Of a DNA stretch of 64,000 nt, positions 34,775 through 43,939 are shown piece by piece (the first letter of the stretch is position 1; each line of letters begins with the position of its first letter). The DNA is taken from positions 22,896 through 86,895 of the forward strand of contig NZ_SNTZ01000011.1 of assembly GCF_004916895.1 (NCBI RefSeq). The letters are read 5' to 3'. This stretch comes from Flagellimonas alvinocaridis. GTDB lineage: Bacteria > Bacteroidota > Bacteroidia > Flavobacteriales > Flavobacteriaceae. The notes under the pieces are model-generated. The model did no database searches. It was not told where the DNA came from and worked only from the letters and a program-made list of their open reading frames with translations. Made by a program: the position numbers and the translations under genes.

Positions 34775-35770
34775 TTACAAGGTATAGAACGTGTAGGTTA
34801 TTGTCCATGTGAATACCTCACCAGGAGCTACTTTTACATTAATGTAAGGTTGGGGACAAATCGTTTGTGGTGCCGACCAAACCGCTAAGGAGGATATGGG
34901 TTGGTCACATGTGATCCTTACCCCGATTCCAGCTTCCCTATTTTCCAGTCTGATGTCGTAATCCTTCGGGTCATTGTAGTCATAACCAAAAGCCGGACGA
35001 ATCTGTGCAAAATCATCAATAAGTTCTTTGGTGAACACCACTTTATTGCCCTCAATTTTGGCATAATCCTTTAAACCGGTCTTTTCGGCTGATGAAGCAT
35101 AAGGGACACCATCCTTGTCGGTTAGCGTAAACGGAAAAATTACTGAATACCCTGGACCAATGGGGATGCCGTCCATCACAAAAAAGTTATGGTTGTTCAC
35201 CAAACTCTCAATAGGTAGTTTTCCAGTGTTTTTAAATCGATGTTGCAAAACCAATTGGGGCTTATCTTTGATGAGTTTCACCTTTTTTTCATAGTTATAC
35301 GAATACCCTTCAGAAGTTATCTCATGATGGAACGTAACGGCATTGGTTCGCACCTTGACTTTTCTTTTGCCGTAATCGATAATGTCGTAGGTTTTGGAAA
35401 ATGAATGACTTTTTCCATCATCCTTTTTTAGTAAACCCACCCCAATCTTTAAAAAAACTTCGCCAGCCTTGGCTTGTTCAAAACCTACGGCCTTAAAATC
35501 TTCAACGGGACCCATAATGGCATCGTGCGATAGAGGGTCATAATCTTTGAACCATTGTCCGAAATAGGCATGTCCTTTATATTCCAATTTCGGAATGACT
35601 CCAGCCCAATCAAACCGGGAAGCGCGGTAATATCCCTTATCCTTGTCAGGGAGGTAAAGGGTTGCAATGATATTTTCATTATGTATTTTAACTTGTGGAG
35701 CTTGTTGTTGGGCCCATCCAAAGGTGGTGAGCAATCCAAGGAAGAAGACAATACGCTTATTATTTTTCAT
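34775..35770 (-). CDS. Secreted galactose mutarotase-like protein
   Basis: ATG 35770 gives 331 residues with a signal peptide ending near TFGWAQ. The rest is rich in beta strands with IHNENIIATLYLPDKDKGYYRASRFDWAGV near the start and SLAVWSAPQTICPQPYINVKVAPGE near the end, a pattern like the aldose-1-epimerase / galactose mutarotase fold. The conserved histidine pair may be in LVNNHNFF. Enzyme activity and substrate are not established; the gene is convergent with the TonB receptor with a 3-base gap. Confidence 0.65.
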   Translation of the reverse strand: MKNNKRIVFFLGLLTTFGWAQQQAPQVKIHNENIIATLYLPDKDKGYYRASRFDWAGVIPKLEYKGHAYFGQWFKDYDPLSHDAIMGPVEDFKAVGFEQAKAGEVFLKIGVGLLKKDDGKSHSFSKTYDIIDYGKRKVKVRTNAVTFHHEITSEGYSYNYEKKVKLIKDKPQLVLQHRFKNTGKLPIESLVNNHNFFVMDGIPIGPGYSVIFPFTLTDKDGVPYASSAEKTGLKDYAKIEGNKVVFTKELIDDFAQIRPAFGYDYNDPKDYDIRLENREAGIGVRITCDQPISSLAVWSAPQTICPQPYINVKVAPGEVFTWTITYTFYTL

Positions 35771-36036
35771 CTGATGGAATGTGGGTTTGAACTCTAAAAT
35801 AAGGAAATGGAAAACAATTTTGATGTGTGGACATTGGGTTGTTACGGATGATTCATTTTTGAGGCCGGATGTTCTAAAAATCAACCAAATCTTTTTAAGT
35901 GTTTATGGTCAAAGGAGAAATGTCTTTTTCTCGATTTATAACAAAATAGCAATGGATTTTACCATGTACATGTTGTATTTTTCAGTTTTAATAAGTGTTT
36001 GCAACAACGGCAAGTCCAAAATATTCCCGGAAGAAC

Positions 36037-37359
36037 ATGAACTCAAAAAGTAAAGCCCTTTCAAAAAAACTGTACAGGTTTACGATGATGACCCTTGCAA
36101 CTACTATCTGTTTATTGGGATGTAGACAAAACTCTTCATCCCAATCCCAAATAAAAGTTACTGCATTCGTTGGGGCCAACATCATTGATGGAACAGGAGC
36201 CGAAATCATCAAAGACGGTGTTCTATTGGTGGATCAGGGCAAGATTGTAGGTGTCGGAACTAAGGATGCTGTCACCATTCCTAAAGGTGCTTCAATTGTG
36301 GAGGTGAATGGAAAGACGATAATGCCGGGAATCATTGATGCCCATTGTCATGTAGGGGTGTCCAGTGGTATGCAATCAGGATATAGTAGGGAAAATGTTG
36401 TCAATCATCTAAATACCTATGCACGGTATGGAATTACCACTTTGGTTTCCCTAGGCGACGGAACAGGGATTTCCGCAGAGTTTCGAAACGCACAAAATGT
36501 ACATACCTTGGATAGGTCCAGACTTTTTATAGCAGGAGAGGTTATCTCTGGGAACACCAAGGGAGATGTCAGGGAAATCATTGATCATAATGATTCGCTC
36601 AAAGTGGATTTTATGAAGATACGGGTAGATGATGTCCTCGGCACCTCACCAAAAATGGCCGAAGACATTTACAAAACGGTAATTGACTATTCCCATGAAT
36701 TGGGATATAGGGTAGCCTCACATATTTTTTATCTGGAGGATGCCAAAAATGTAGTGTGGGCAGGTACGGATTACATAGCGCATAGCGTTCGGGATACATT
36801 GGTGGATGAAGAATTTATCAAGTTGATGAAAGAAAACAAGGTGTACTATTCCCCCACCTTGATGCGGGAAGTGTCCACCTTTGTCTTTGGGGGTGAACCC
36901 GATTATTTTACAGATTCTTTTTTTACCAAGGAAGTGGATGCCGCCACCATTGCGGAATTGCGCAGTCCGGAACGTATGGAAAGTATTGCCAATAGCGCCA
37001 GTGCCCAAGCATATAAGGAGGCCCTGCCCACAGCCATGAAAAACTTGAAGCTGCTGTCAGATGCGGGAGTTCCAATAGTTATGGGAACGGATAGTGGGCC
37101 TGCGGGACGATTCCCCGGCTATTTTGAGCATCTGGAAATGGAAATGATGGTAGATGCTGGCATGTCTCCCATGGAAGTGATCATGGCATCTACGGAGAAT
37201 ACGGCCAAGGTGATGAAATTGGAAGGTGTTGGTTCCTTGGAAGAGGGCAAATGGGCAGATTTTATAGTTCTTGACAAGAATCCTTTGGAAGACATGGCCA
37301 ACACAAGGACCATTTCCTCTGTCTGGATTGCCGGAAACAAGGTGCCGGATAAGAAGTAA
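36037..37359 (+). CDS. Amidohydrolase family lipoprotein
   Basis: From ATG 36037 the product is 440 residues with a lipobox (TTICLLGC, cysteine near 29). The TIM-barrel metal-dependent hydrolase core shows GIIDAHCHVG (HxH), DFMKIRVDD (likely carbamylated lysine), VASHIFY, DYIAHSV (metal histidines) and VMGTDSGPAG (catalytic aspartate), so a complete binuclear site. Relatives include imidazolonepropionase-like and prolidase-like enzymes. It is likely periplasmic, attached to a membrane. The substrate is unknown. Confidence 0.88.
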   Translation: MNSKSKALSKKLYRFTMMTLATTICLLGCRQNSSSQSQIKVTAFVGANIIDGTGAEIIKDGVLLVDQGKIVGVGTKDAVTIPKGASIVEVNGKTIMPGIIDAHCHVGVSSGMQSGYSRENVVNHLNTYARYGITTLVSLGDGTGISAEFRNAQNVHTLDRSRLFIAGEVISGNTKGDVREIIDHNDSLKVDFMKIRVDDVLGTSPKMAEDIYKTVIDYSHELGYRVASHIFYLEDAKNVVWAGTDYIAHSVRDTLVDEEFIKLMKENKVYYSPTLMREVSTFVFGGEPDYFTDSFFTKEVDAATIAELRSPERMESIANSASAQAYKEALPTAMKNLKLLSDAGVPIVMGTDSGPAGRFPGYFEHLEMEMMVDAGMSPMEVIMASTENTAKVMKLEGVGSLEEGKWADFIVLDKNPLEDMANTRTISSVWIAGNKVPDKK

Positions 37360-37382
37360 CGCCCTTTTACACCTAAAGAATT

Positions 37383-37991
37383 TTATAAAGGATGCTGTTC
37401 CACCAGTTCCAGTCTTTTCACAATGGTGTTTTTTTTCAAGAGGGTACCTGGGGACAAAACCGCATTGGCGCCTATTCGGGAATTATCACCCACCAATGCC
37501 CCAAATTTGTTGACCCCAGTTGGAATGATTTCGCCATCAAAATTTAGTACAATCTCCTTATTTGTCCGTTCATTGTAATGGTTGGCCGCTATGGAGCCTG
37601 CTTCAAAATTTACATTTGAACCAATGATACTGTTCCCAATATAATTTAAGTGTGCAATTGCCGTATTGGAAAACACCAAACTGCTCTTGACCTCTGTTGA
37701 AGGCCCAATTTTAACGGAACGATCCAAAAAGACCCCTTCCCTAAAATAGGCATGGGCCCCGATATGACAATTTTCCATAACAATGGTGGGATGTTTAAAA
37801 ATGACCCCTTGTTCCACAATGGACGATTTGTGGATGGCCACGTGGTTTTCAATATGAAAATCACTCCCAAGATGGGGCAGTATCCCCATAATGAAGGTTT
37901 GGACTTCAGTGGTGATTTCCCAAGGTACCCCCAAACGTTTTAAATCATCATAAAAAGGAATGTTGGAAATAAAGTCCCGTAGGTCTATCAT
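37383..37991 (-). CDS. Left-handed beta-helix (hexapeptide) acyl/nucleotidyl-transferase-like protein
   Basis: A 202-residue cytoplasmic protein. After a short helical start (MIDLRDFISNIPFYDDLKRLG) the sequence is built of hexapeptide repeats (IENHVAIHKSSIVEQGVIFKHP, IGPSTEVKSSLVF, IGNSIIGSNVNFEAGSIAAN, VGDNSRIGANAVLSPGTLL), the left-handed helix of trimeric acyltransferases. It is closest in style to the acetyltransferase half of GlmU, lacking the nucleotidyltransferase half. The acceptor substrate is unknown; sugar-nucleotide or cell-wall precursor acetylation is inference. Confidence 0.8.
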   Translation of the reverse strand: MIDLRDFISNIPFYDDLKRLGVPWEITTEVQTFIMGILPHLGSDFHIENHVAIHKSSIVEQGVIFKHPTIVMENCHIGAHAYFREGVFLDRSVKIGPSTEVKSSLVFSNTAIAHLNYIGNSIIGSNVNFEAGSIAANHYNERTNKEIVLNFDGEIIPTGVNKFGALVGDNSRIGANAVLSPGTLLKKNTIVKRLELVEQHPL

Positions 37992-38107
37992 ATCAATGGA
38001 AATTTGTGAGGCTGCCTGGGTATGCCAGAAACAGATACACAGCGCATCGTTGCTAATTTAGGATATAAATTACAATTGGTCCAAGCAGGTTTTCATACCT
38101 TTGAAGT

Positions 38108-38198
38108 CTACATGGGGTGTCCTGGAGAACAGGGCTGAGATTATACCCGGAAGTTGACCACTTCGCACCTGATCCAGATCATGCTGGCGTAGGGATTT
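38108..38198 (+). ncRNA. TPP (thiamine pyrophosphate) riboswitch
   Basis: Contains the THI-box landmarks in order: GGGGTG near 38114, CTGAGA at 38135-38140, ACCCGGAAG, and the long conserved ACCTGATCCAG...GCTGGCGTAGGGA ending near 38195, with pairing elements of P1-P5. TPP binding normally switches off the downstream gene. A short hairpin ACGTG-TTTTG-CACGT follows (about 38206-38220). The ATG of the PnuC-type transporter is at 38271. Confidence 0.93.
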
Positions 38199-38270
38199 TG
38201 GCAAACGTGTTTTGCACGTGTTCCATTAGGGGTTCCCATGGTTTATTTGTATAATGGATAACCCGATTGA

Positions 38271-38870
38271 ATGGAATTACTTTCACAACTTACTTTATTA
38301 CAATGGGTGGGAACCGGCTTTGGTGTGGTTCAGGTCCTTTTGGCCCGCCAGAACAATATCCATAATTATCTTTTTGGTATTGTTGCCATTTTGATCAGTA
38401 TGTGGGTGCTGTACCAATCCAAATTGTATGCAGATATCCTGTTGAACCTCTACTATCTGGTCATGAGTATCTACGGATGGTTCTATTGGAAAATGGGAAA
38501 ACAAAAGGAGGAAACCCCAATTTCATATTCCACCAAAAATGAGCATGGGATTGCCATGGGAATCGTTGTGGGTTGTTTTGCGTTGATGGCCTATTGGTTG
38601 GGACAGCATACAGATTCGGATGTTCCGTATTGGGATGCCGTGGTCTGTGCCTTTGCCTGGGCCGGGATGTGGCTCATGGCCAAACGAAAGATTGAAAACT
38701 GGATTTACTTGAACATCAGCAACCTGATATCCATTCCATTATTGATTTATAAAGGACTGTACATCTATGCAGGTTTAACGGCCTTTTTGTTCATTGTGGC
38801 GGTATCGGGTTATATCAAATGGAGAAAAATACTTGCAGATGAAACTGAAGGACAACATGCAAGGGTTTAG
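38271..38870 (+). CDS. pnuT: PnuC-family vitamin transporter, probably thiamine (PnuT)
   Basis: A 199-residue inner-membrane protein with about seven helices and the PnuC-like features ARQNNIHNYLFGIVAI, NLYYLVMSIYGWFYW, WNWIYLNISN-type terminal helix (NWIYLNISNLISIPLLIYKG). PnuC proteins move nicotinamide riboside or, for the PnuT subgroup, thiamine by facilitated diffusion. The TPP riboswitch directly upstream points to thiamine. Its 3' end overlaps the flavoprotein gene, so the two form one TPP-controlled operon. Confidence 0.88.
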   Translation: MELLSQLTLLQWVGTGFGVVQVLLARQNNIHNYLFGIVAILISMWVLYQSKLYADILLNLYYLVMSIYGWFYWKMGKQKEETPISYSTKNEHGIAMGIVVGCFALMAYWLGQHTDSDVPYWDAVVCAFAWAGMWLMAKRKIENWIYLNISNLISIPLLIYKGLYIYAGLTAFLFIVAVSGYIKWRKILADETEGQHARV

Positions 38871-39876
38871 GGAGCTCTGTTTTGGAAAAGAAGAACTGCC
38901 AAAAGTGGTTCTGGATGTAATTGCCAAGGAGAACTTATGGAACTTATGGGTGCCCAAGTTGTATGGCGGATTGGAAATGACCTTGACCAATGGTTTAAAA
39001 TCCTTAAGGCATTTGGCCCAAATGGATGGAAGCTTGGGGTGGACCGTGACCCTGTGCTCCGGGGCGAATTTCTTTATTGGGAACTTACCCAAAGAAACGG
39101 CGAATGACATATTCATTGACCCAAAAGAACCCATTTGTTTTGGGGGTAGTGGGGGAGTGTCCGGCACTGCCGAAAGAAAAGGGGAGGGATACACCATAAA
39201 AGGAACCTGGAAGTATGCCACGGGTGCCCCGTATCTTACTCATTTTACCTTAAGCGCAAAAATTCAGGAGAGAGGAAAAGATGTGCTTGATGAAGAGGGT
39301 ATGCCCTTGGTACGTTCTTTTGTTTTGGACCGAAAGGATGTAAACATTATCCGGGATTGGAATACCATGGGATTGAAGGCAACCGCTACCCATTCTTTTG
39401 TGGTATCATCGGTATGGGCACATGAAAAGTATAGCTTTGTCTATAACCAATGGTACCATCCACAAAATATCTTTAAAATCCCTTTTGGAGTGTTTGCCGA
39501 TTTGACCCTTTGGGTCAACTATGTGGGTATGGCCGCCCATTTTTTGGAAGAAGCCAAGCTTGTAGTCAATAAAAGTGGGACATTGGATAAATTGGCCAGC
39601 GTGATTTCCCAATCAGATGCAAAGATTCTGAGCTGGGCAGGGCAGGCAGAGGATAAAATATATTTAAGTGATGGGTTCCCTGAAGATTGGATTGGGGATA
39701 TTCACCTTGAGGCTTCTACTTCTGTTAAGACAATTTCTGAGTGTATAATTGGTATATATCCTTTGCTGGGGATTAGGGGGTGTAGTGAGAAGCACCAATT
39801 AAATCAGGTGTTCAGGGACTATTTTACAGCCACGCAACATCATATTTTCAGTACAAAAACCGTGAAGGGCCAATGA
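38839..39876 (+). CDS. Acyl-CoA dehydrogenase-like flavoprotein
   Basis: A 345-residue protein if started at ATG 38839 (ATG 38857 is the alternative). It has the acyl-CoA dehydrogenase fold: helical N domain (VPKLYGGLEMTLTNGLKSLRHLAQMDGSLGW), beta domain (CFGGSGGVSGTAERKGEGYTIKGTWKYATG), then DWNTMGLKATATHSF and a C-terminal helical bundle. The family's usual catalytic glutamate is not evident, so it may be an FMN/FAD monooxygenase of the same fold. It overlaps pnuT by 14-32 bases and is therefore under the TPP riboswitch; a role in thiamine salvage or breakdown is inferred. Confidence 0.75.
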   Translation: MKLKDNMQGFRELCFGKEELPKVVLDVIAKENLWNLWVPKLYGGLEMTLTNGLKSLRHLAQMDGSLGWTVTLCSGANFFIGNLPKETANDIFIDPKEPICFGGSGGVSGTAERKGEGYTIKGTWKYATGAPYLTHFTLSAKIQERGKDVLDEEGMPLVRSFVLDRKDVNIIRDWNTMGLKATATHSFVVSSVWAHEKYSFVYNQWYHPQNIFKIPFGVFADLTLWVNYVGMAAHFLEEAKLVVNKSGTLDKLASVISQSDAKILSWAGQAEDKIYLSDGFPEDWIGDIHLEASTSVKTISECIIGIYPLLGIRGCSEKHQLNQVFRDYFTATQHHIFSTKTVKGQ

Positions 39877-39947
39877 AGCACCCTAGATCTTGGAAGACGT
39901 CTCGTTTTTGGCTGAGATTTAAGATGCAAAGGGGGGGTAAAAAATAA

Positions 39948-40703
39948 TTAGTCAAAAGGCAAAAAAGTCAAACAGATAAATAAAATGTTAGTGGACATAT
40001 GCACTAGGAGAGGGTATTGAAATCCAAAAGCTACTCTGGTGTACCCAGCAATAGTTGCACTAAATAATTGAGGCAGCGTTAATAGGGGCAACCACAAAAA
40101 ATTTATGAGGTTTAATTCAAAATTAAAAATGTGTAGCCAAGCAAAACATATACAAGATAAATAATAGATCAGTCTAAAGTGCTTTTCCCAGCATCGTTGT
40201 AAAATTAACCTTATGCTCTTTCTGCTGCAAAGAATATATGTAATCAACACAACTATTATCGCGGCTATTATTCTATCCCAAAATGTATCATCTATAAGTG
40301 ACAAACGACTTTTAAAAACGGCTTTGGTAAGTAGATAATAGGTGAATGCCCCCGAAGTTAAGGAAAGGTAAATGGGGTTAAATTTTAAGGACAGCCTAAA
40401 CGTTATTTCTTCAAATACAGGTAATACAATTCCACCAACCACAAGCAAAAGCAATGGGCTAAATCGTTCAGCCATACTAGTTGAAGTCAAATTTTCAGGT
40501 TCATAAATGAACTGTAGCAATGATGCCACTGTTATCGAGAAAACTACTTTTACAAGAAAGAGGCCTATGGTATCATAGATTTTATGAGTTGTACTTTTCT
40601 CTACGGAAGGTTTATCTATAGGGGACTTAATGAAATTCACTAAATCTGTTAATAGAGACTTGTAGTATTTTGGTTTGATCAAAGGATAGGAAATGGTCAT
40701 CAA
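39948..40703 (-). CDS. CPBP family intramembrane protease (CAAX protease-like)
   Basis: A 251-residue polytopic membrane protein. The putative glutamate pair and arginine are in PVFEEITFRLSL (EExxxR), and the histidine motif is FAWLHIFNF; a last helix follows. These are the hallmarks of CPBP/Rce1-like metalloproteases. Substrate unknown. Its DNA is noticeably A+T richer than the housekeeping genes around (by eye), and it closes the leftward accessory group. Confidence 0.8.
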   Translation of the reverse strand: MMTISYPLIKPKYYKSLLTDLVNFIKSPIDKPSVEKSTTHKIYDTIGLFLVKVVFSITVASLLQFIYEPENLTSTSMAERFSPLLLLVVGGIVLPVFEEITFRLSLKFNPIYLSLTSGAFTYYLLTKAVFKSRLSLIDDTFWDRIIAAIIVVLITYILCSRKSIRLILQRCWEKHFRLIYYLSCICFAWLHIFNFELNLINFLWLPLLTLPQLFSATIAGYTRVAFGFQYPLLVHMSTNILFICLTFLPFD

Positions 40704-40734
40704 GTTCTGGTTTTAGATGTAAAGCAGCATATGG

Positions 40735-40775
40735 TAAAGGCTCTGAAAACCTGCTACGGTGAGTCGGAGCCTTTA
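40735..40775 (-). terminator. Hairpin between NmrA-like and CPBP genes
   Basis: TAAAGGCTC pairs with GAGCCTTTA around a 23-base loop. There is no clear T run on the minus strand, so it may be a weak terminator or processing structure. Confidence 0.4.
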
Positions 40776-40783
40776 TTAAGGGG

Positions 40784-41629
40784 TTAGTTGGAATGGGTTA
40801 TTTTTACATTCCAAATCCCATTGGCAGCAGTTTGTTTAGCGTAGGTTTCAAAATCTTTTGCAGGTCTACCTAACACTTTGTCAACATCATACGAAACTTC
40901 TTGGTTATCTGGATTTCCCAATACTTCTTCGAACAAATAACCAAAGAGCCAAACATAAGAATCGGGCAATCCTGCTTTTCGCATGCCATCCTTAAATTCT
41001 TCAATGGAAATAGGTACAAATTGAATCGGTCTATCAGAGGCTTCAGCCATAATGTCAACCACCTGTTTGAAGGTTCTTTGCTGCGGTCCGGTTACCGTTA
41101 TGGTTTGTCCGTTATAAGAATCATCTATTATCACTTTGGAAACTACATCAGCAATATCGTCTGCATCCACAAATGGAATTTCAGCCTGTGGCATGGGAAG
41201 TGCAACCACTCCATCCAATACAAAATCCAAAAATGCACCTTCACTGAAATTTTGATTGAACCAAGAGGCTCTAACCAAGGTGTAATTTAAGCCTGAGTTG
41301 GCAACAATGTCTTCACAAGCTTCAGCTTCAGTTTCTCCTTTGCCTGATAGCAATACCACTTTTTTTAAACCTGCTTCCAAAGCTTTTTCGGTAAGGGTTT
41401 TAATGGCATCTCTGGAGCCAGGCACCGCCAAATCAGGATAGTATACAATATAGGCCCTGTCCATGTCTTTTAGGGCTTCATAATAGCTTTCTGTGTTTTC
41501 CCAATCAAAAGCTGGGTTTGTTTTTCTACCGACCGCTCGTACATTATGTCCGGATTGTGTCAAGTTTTCTGCAACCCGGCGACCGGTTTTTCCGGTTCCC
41601 CCGATAATTAAAATGTTTTCTGATTTCAT
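40784..41629 (-). CDS. NmrA-like NAD(P)-binding protein (atypical SDR)
   Basis: A 281-residue Rossmann-fold protein beginning with ILIIGGTGKTGRRVAENL, the glycine-rich NAD(P) loop, then VRAVGRKTNPAFDWENTESY. It lacks the short-chain dehydrogenase YxxxK catalytic pair, so it is probably a redox sensor or quinone/NADPH-binding protein as in the NmrA and QorB groups. It lies in the accessory redox group and is separated from the DUF1772 gene by 19 bases. Confidence 0.85.
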   Translation of the reverse strand: MKSENILIIGGTGKTGRRVAENLTQSGHNVRAVGRKTNPAFDWENTESYYEALKDMDRAYIVYYPDLAVPGSRDAIKTLTEKALEAGLKKVVLLSGKGETEAEACEDIVANSGLNYTLVRASWFNQNFSEGAFLDFVLDGVVALPMPQAEIPFVDADDIADVVSKVIIDDSYNGQTITVTGPQQRTFKQVVDIMAEASDRPIQFVPISIEEFKDGMRKAGLPDSYVWLFGYLFEEVLGNPDNQEVSYDVDKVLGRPAKDFETYAKQTAANGIWNVKITHSN

Positions 41630-41648
41630 GTTCTTATGGTTTAATGGT

Positions 41649-42146
41649 TTATAATTTTGTGTAAATGAGTCCTATTAGTAAGAGTGCAAATGAGATAAAT
41701 GAAGCAATGGTGCGCTTTATGTGCCATTTGTTCCAAGGCTTTTCAAACTTTGTACGTAGGTCTTTTAATTCTATGGTTGAAAGATTTTCCAATACGGTTT
41801 TATCCAGCATTTCATTGAGAGGTACATTCTTGAATATGGTAACGAGACCTATCCCTACAAAAAAGAGTATTGCGGCTATTAGGAACGACCAAAATGTAAT
41901 GGGATGCGCATTTTCATGTAAATAAGCATTTATGGAAAGAAATACTATAGGCGAGAAGAATACAATTAGAAAACTCCGGTTGATAATACTTCGGTTCATT
42001 GCTTGAAAGGATTGTAAAAAGCTTAAGTCGTCCAACCTCCCTATTCCCGGTGTTATTGCATTAGACCATGTAAAACATAATCCTGCGGTAAGTCCTGTAA
42101 ATAAGATGCCAAGCATCAATACGATAAGTTTAAATTTGATTTCCAT
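41649..42146 (-). CDS. DUF1772 membrane protein
   Basis: 165 residues with about four membrane helices. The start MEIKFKLIVLMLGILFTGLTAGLCFTWSNAITPGIGRLDDLSFLQ, including the GLxxxW-N-x-x-x-PG pattern, is typical of the DUF1772 (anthrone oxygenase-like) family. The function is unknown in bacteria; fungal relatives include anthrone oxygenase. It is 2 bases from the cytochrome gene stop, so the two are coupled. Confidence 0.8.
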   Translation of the reverse strand: MEIKFKLIVLMLGILFTGLTAGLCFTWSNAITPGIGRLDDLSFLQSFQAMNRSIINRSFLIVFFSPIVFLSINAYLHENAHPITFWSFLIAAILFFVGIGLVTIFKNVPLNEMLDKTVLENLSTIELKDLRTKFEKPWNKWHIKRTIASFISFALLLIGLIYTKL

Positions 42147-42148
42147 TT

Positions 42149-42496
42149 TTAGTTGGTTTTTAAAGATGATACCCAGGTTAATACATCTTGATATTCATCG
42201 CTTGTGAGTTTTATTTTCTTTCCTTTTGGCATACGCTTTTTTATAAATACCTGTTTGTATACATCATTTGACCAGTCGTTCATATTATCCATGGTAAAGA
42301 CACGTCTAGGATTACGTTTCTCGTGGCAGACATTACACTTGTTGCTAAGGACTTTAAAGGCTTTTGTTTTAATGGGGTCTTTAGCTACAGAACTTGTGTG
42401 TAAAAGAGGCTTGTGGTCATTAATGGTTGTCGTTTTGTTATGTGACGCCAACAACGTTATAAGAGCTCCAATTAGTAATTTTACAATAGTTGTCAT
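42149..42496 (-). CDS. Monoheme c-type cytochrome
   Basis: ATG 42496 gives 115 residues with an N-terminal signal or anchor (MTTIVKLLIGALITLLASHN). One heme attachment site CNVCHEK (CxxCH) is followed by RRVFTMDNMNDW and KKRMPKGKKIKLTSDEYQDVLTWVSSL; the Met in RMPKGK is the likely distal ligand. It is probably a small periplasmic electron carrier. In this gene group it could pass electrons to or from the DUF1772 membrane protein (inference). Confidence 0.85.
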   Translation of the reverse strand: MTTIVKLLIGALITLLASHNKTTTINDHKPLLHTSSVAKDPIKTKAFKVLSNKCNVCHEKRNPRRVFTMDNMNDWSNDVYKQVFIKKRMPKGKKIKLTSDEYQDVLTWVSSLKTN

Positions 42497-42682
42497 CCTT
42501 CTGGTTTTTTGATTATGCTGACACAAAATTGCTCATACATGCCAACAATCATTTATTCAAGCGGGAGTTTGATTTGTTCGAAAAGGAATTACCCCATCAT
42601 CAAGATTAAAAGCCTTAAGTTGTGAGAAGACAATGGAAACTACTTTCCAACGAGTTTCGAAAGGCTCTTCATTGGTTTTTGA

Positions 42683-43213
42683 TTATTGTTCCTTAGAAAA
42701 TCTTGCTGTTTTATCGTATAATTCTTTTCTGAAATTTTCTTCTATGATGTTACCTTCCCTAAAGTTTTCATAGAAAGAGGGCAATGAAAAAGTATCCGAG
42801 ATGTCGGCTCCCATAAACGGGAAGTAGGTACTTGCGGCTTGTAAGACGGATGCACCACCTCTTCCTCCTGGTGAGGTAGCCATCAACAGCATAGGTTTTT
42901 CTCTCCAGACCTTCATGTTTATACGAGATAACCAGTCTAAAGTATTTTTGAATACCGCTGCATAGGACCCATTATGTTCTGCTAGGGATACCATAAATCC
43001 GTCGGCAGTATCAAATAATTCATCTAGCCTCTTGATTGCAGTCGGTATACCATTTTCAGCTTCGAAATCGGCACCATAGATGGGCAATAAATAATCGTTG
43101 AGGTCAATGGATATAACTTCCACATTCTTCAATAAACCAGAGGTATAGGCCAATAAACTTTTATTGATTGATTTTTGACTGTTGCTTCCTGCTATTGTGA
43201 TTATTTTTTTCAT
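42683..43213 (-). CDS. NADPH-dependent FMN reductase-like flavoprotein
   Basis: A 176-residue flavodoxin-fold protein. It starts IITIAGSNSQKSINKSLLAYTSGLLK (phosphate-binding loop for FMN), then SLAEHNGSYAAVFKNTLDWLSR (substrate/FMN contact) and LMATSPGGRGGASVL, all matching the NADPH-dependent FMN reductase (ArsH/chromate-reductase-like) family. It would reduce FMN, quinones or azo/chromate compounds. It sits in the Crp-headed leftward group. Confidence 0.88.
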   Translation of the reverse strand: MKKIITIAGSNSQKSINKSLLAYTSGLLKNVEVISIDLNDYLLPIYGADFEAENGIPTAIKRLDELFDTADGFMVSLAEHNGSYAAVFKNTLDWLSRINMKVWREKPMLLMATSPGGRGGASVLQAASTYFPFMGADISDTFSLPSFYENFREGNIIEENFRKELYDKTARFSKEQ

Positions 43214-43241
43214 GATTATTGTTTTAAGGATTAAAAATTAT

Positions 43242-43886
43242 TTATAGAGTTTTTCGGTAATACAGACCGAAAGATGATTTTTCAATTGGGTCCGGCCCAT
43301 ACTGGTCAAAGTCAAAACCGATACCCAATTGGTGGTCATTGAACGATATTCCCGCTCGCAACTGCTGAAAGCTTCTTGAGTGCGTTTTAAACTTGTCCCA
43401 GATAGTTAAAAACTGTCCGTTTAACCTAAGCGAAACTTTATCATTTATCGGTGAGTTGAACTGAAACTGTGCAAAGGCTTCGGCATAGACGGCCTTCTTT
43501 TGCTCGGAATGGGCAACCGTAGGAATAATTACAAATAGCGCTCGTGAATTTTTTAGTATAAGTCTTACGGACAGGCGTTCCGAATAACCGGCAAAACTGT
43601 TGTAATATATAGATGGACCAACAGCAACACTCCTGTTAATGTTCCAGAATAGTGTTGGTTGCACCCCAGCCTCATCAAAACTCTCATTTGCTTTTTTATT
43701 GAATTTTTGAAAGAAAGCGAGGGTAGCAATGCTCAGTGTATTTTTTTCATTGATCGGATAGCTTGAATAGAGTGTGAAGTCCGTCTTGCCCAATCCTGTA
43801 AATAATTCAACTTGTGTGAATTGCGCTTTCAAGCTGTTCGTAACTCCAAGAATAAATACTGAAAGGATGATTACTATTTTTTTCAT
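43242..43886 (-). CDS. Secreted putative outer-membrane beta-barrel protein
   Basis: ATG 43886 gives 214 residues with a signal peptide ending near NSLKAQ. The mature part alternates polar and hydrophobic residues (TQVELFTGLGKTDFTLYSSYP, VGPSIYYNSFAGYSERLSVRLIL, HQLGIGFDFDQYGP) in a beta-barrel style and ends GLYYRKTL. I do not recognise a named family. It lies between the Crp-type regulator and the FMN reductase, 28 bases from the latter. Transport or sensing at the outer membrane is inference. Confidence 0.65.
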   Translation of the reverse strand: MKKIVIILSVFILGVTNSLKAQFTQVELFTGLGKTDFTLYSSYPINEKNTLSIATLAFFQKFNKKANESFDEAGVQPTLFWNINRSVAVGPSIYYNSFAGYSERLSVRLILKNSRALFVIIPTVAHSEQKKAVYAEAFAQFQFNSPINDKVSLRLNGQFLTIWDKFKTHSRSFQQLRAGISFNDHQLGIGFDFDQYGPDPIEKSSFGLYYRKTL

Positions 43887-43939
43887 GCTCCAAAATTCCA
43901 ATGTGGGCACATGAAAAAAAATGAAGTAGTTTAAGACTT

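Noticed and set aside
39948..40703. Treating the CPBP protease as part of a defence system or toxin-antitoxin pair.
   Set aside because: No recognisable partner (nuclease, toxin, antitoxin) lies next to it. The motif EExxxR and histidine fit the generic CPBP family only.
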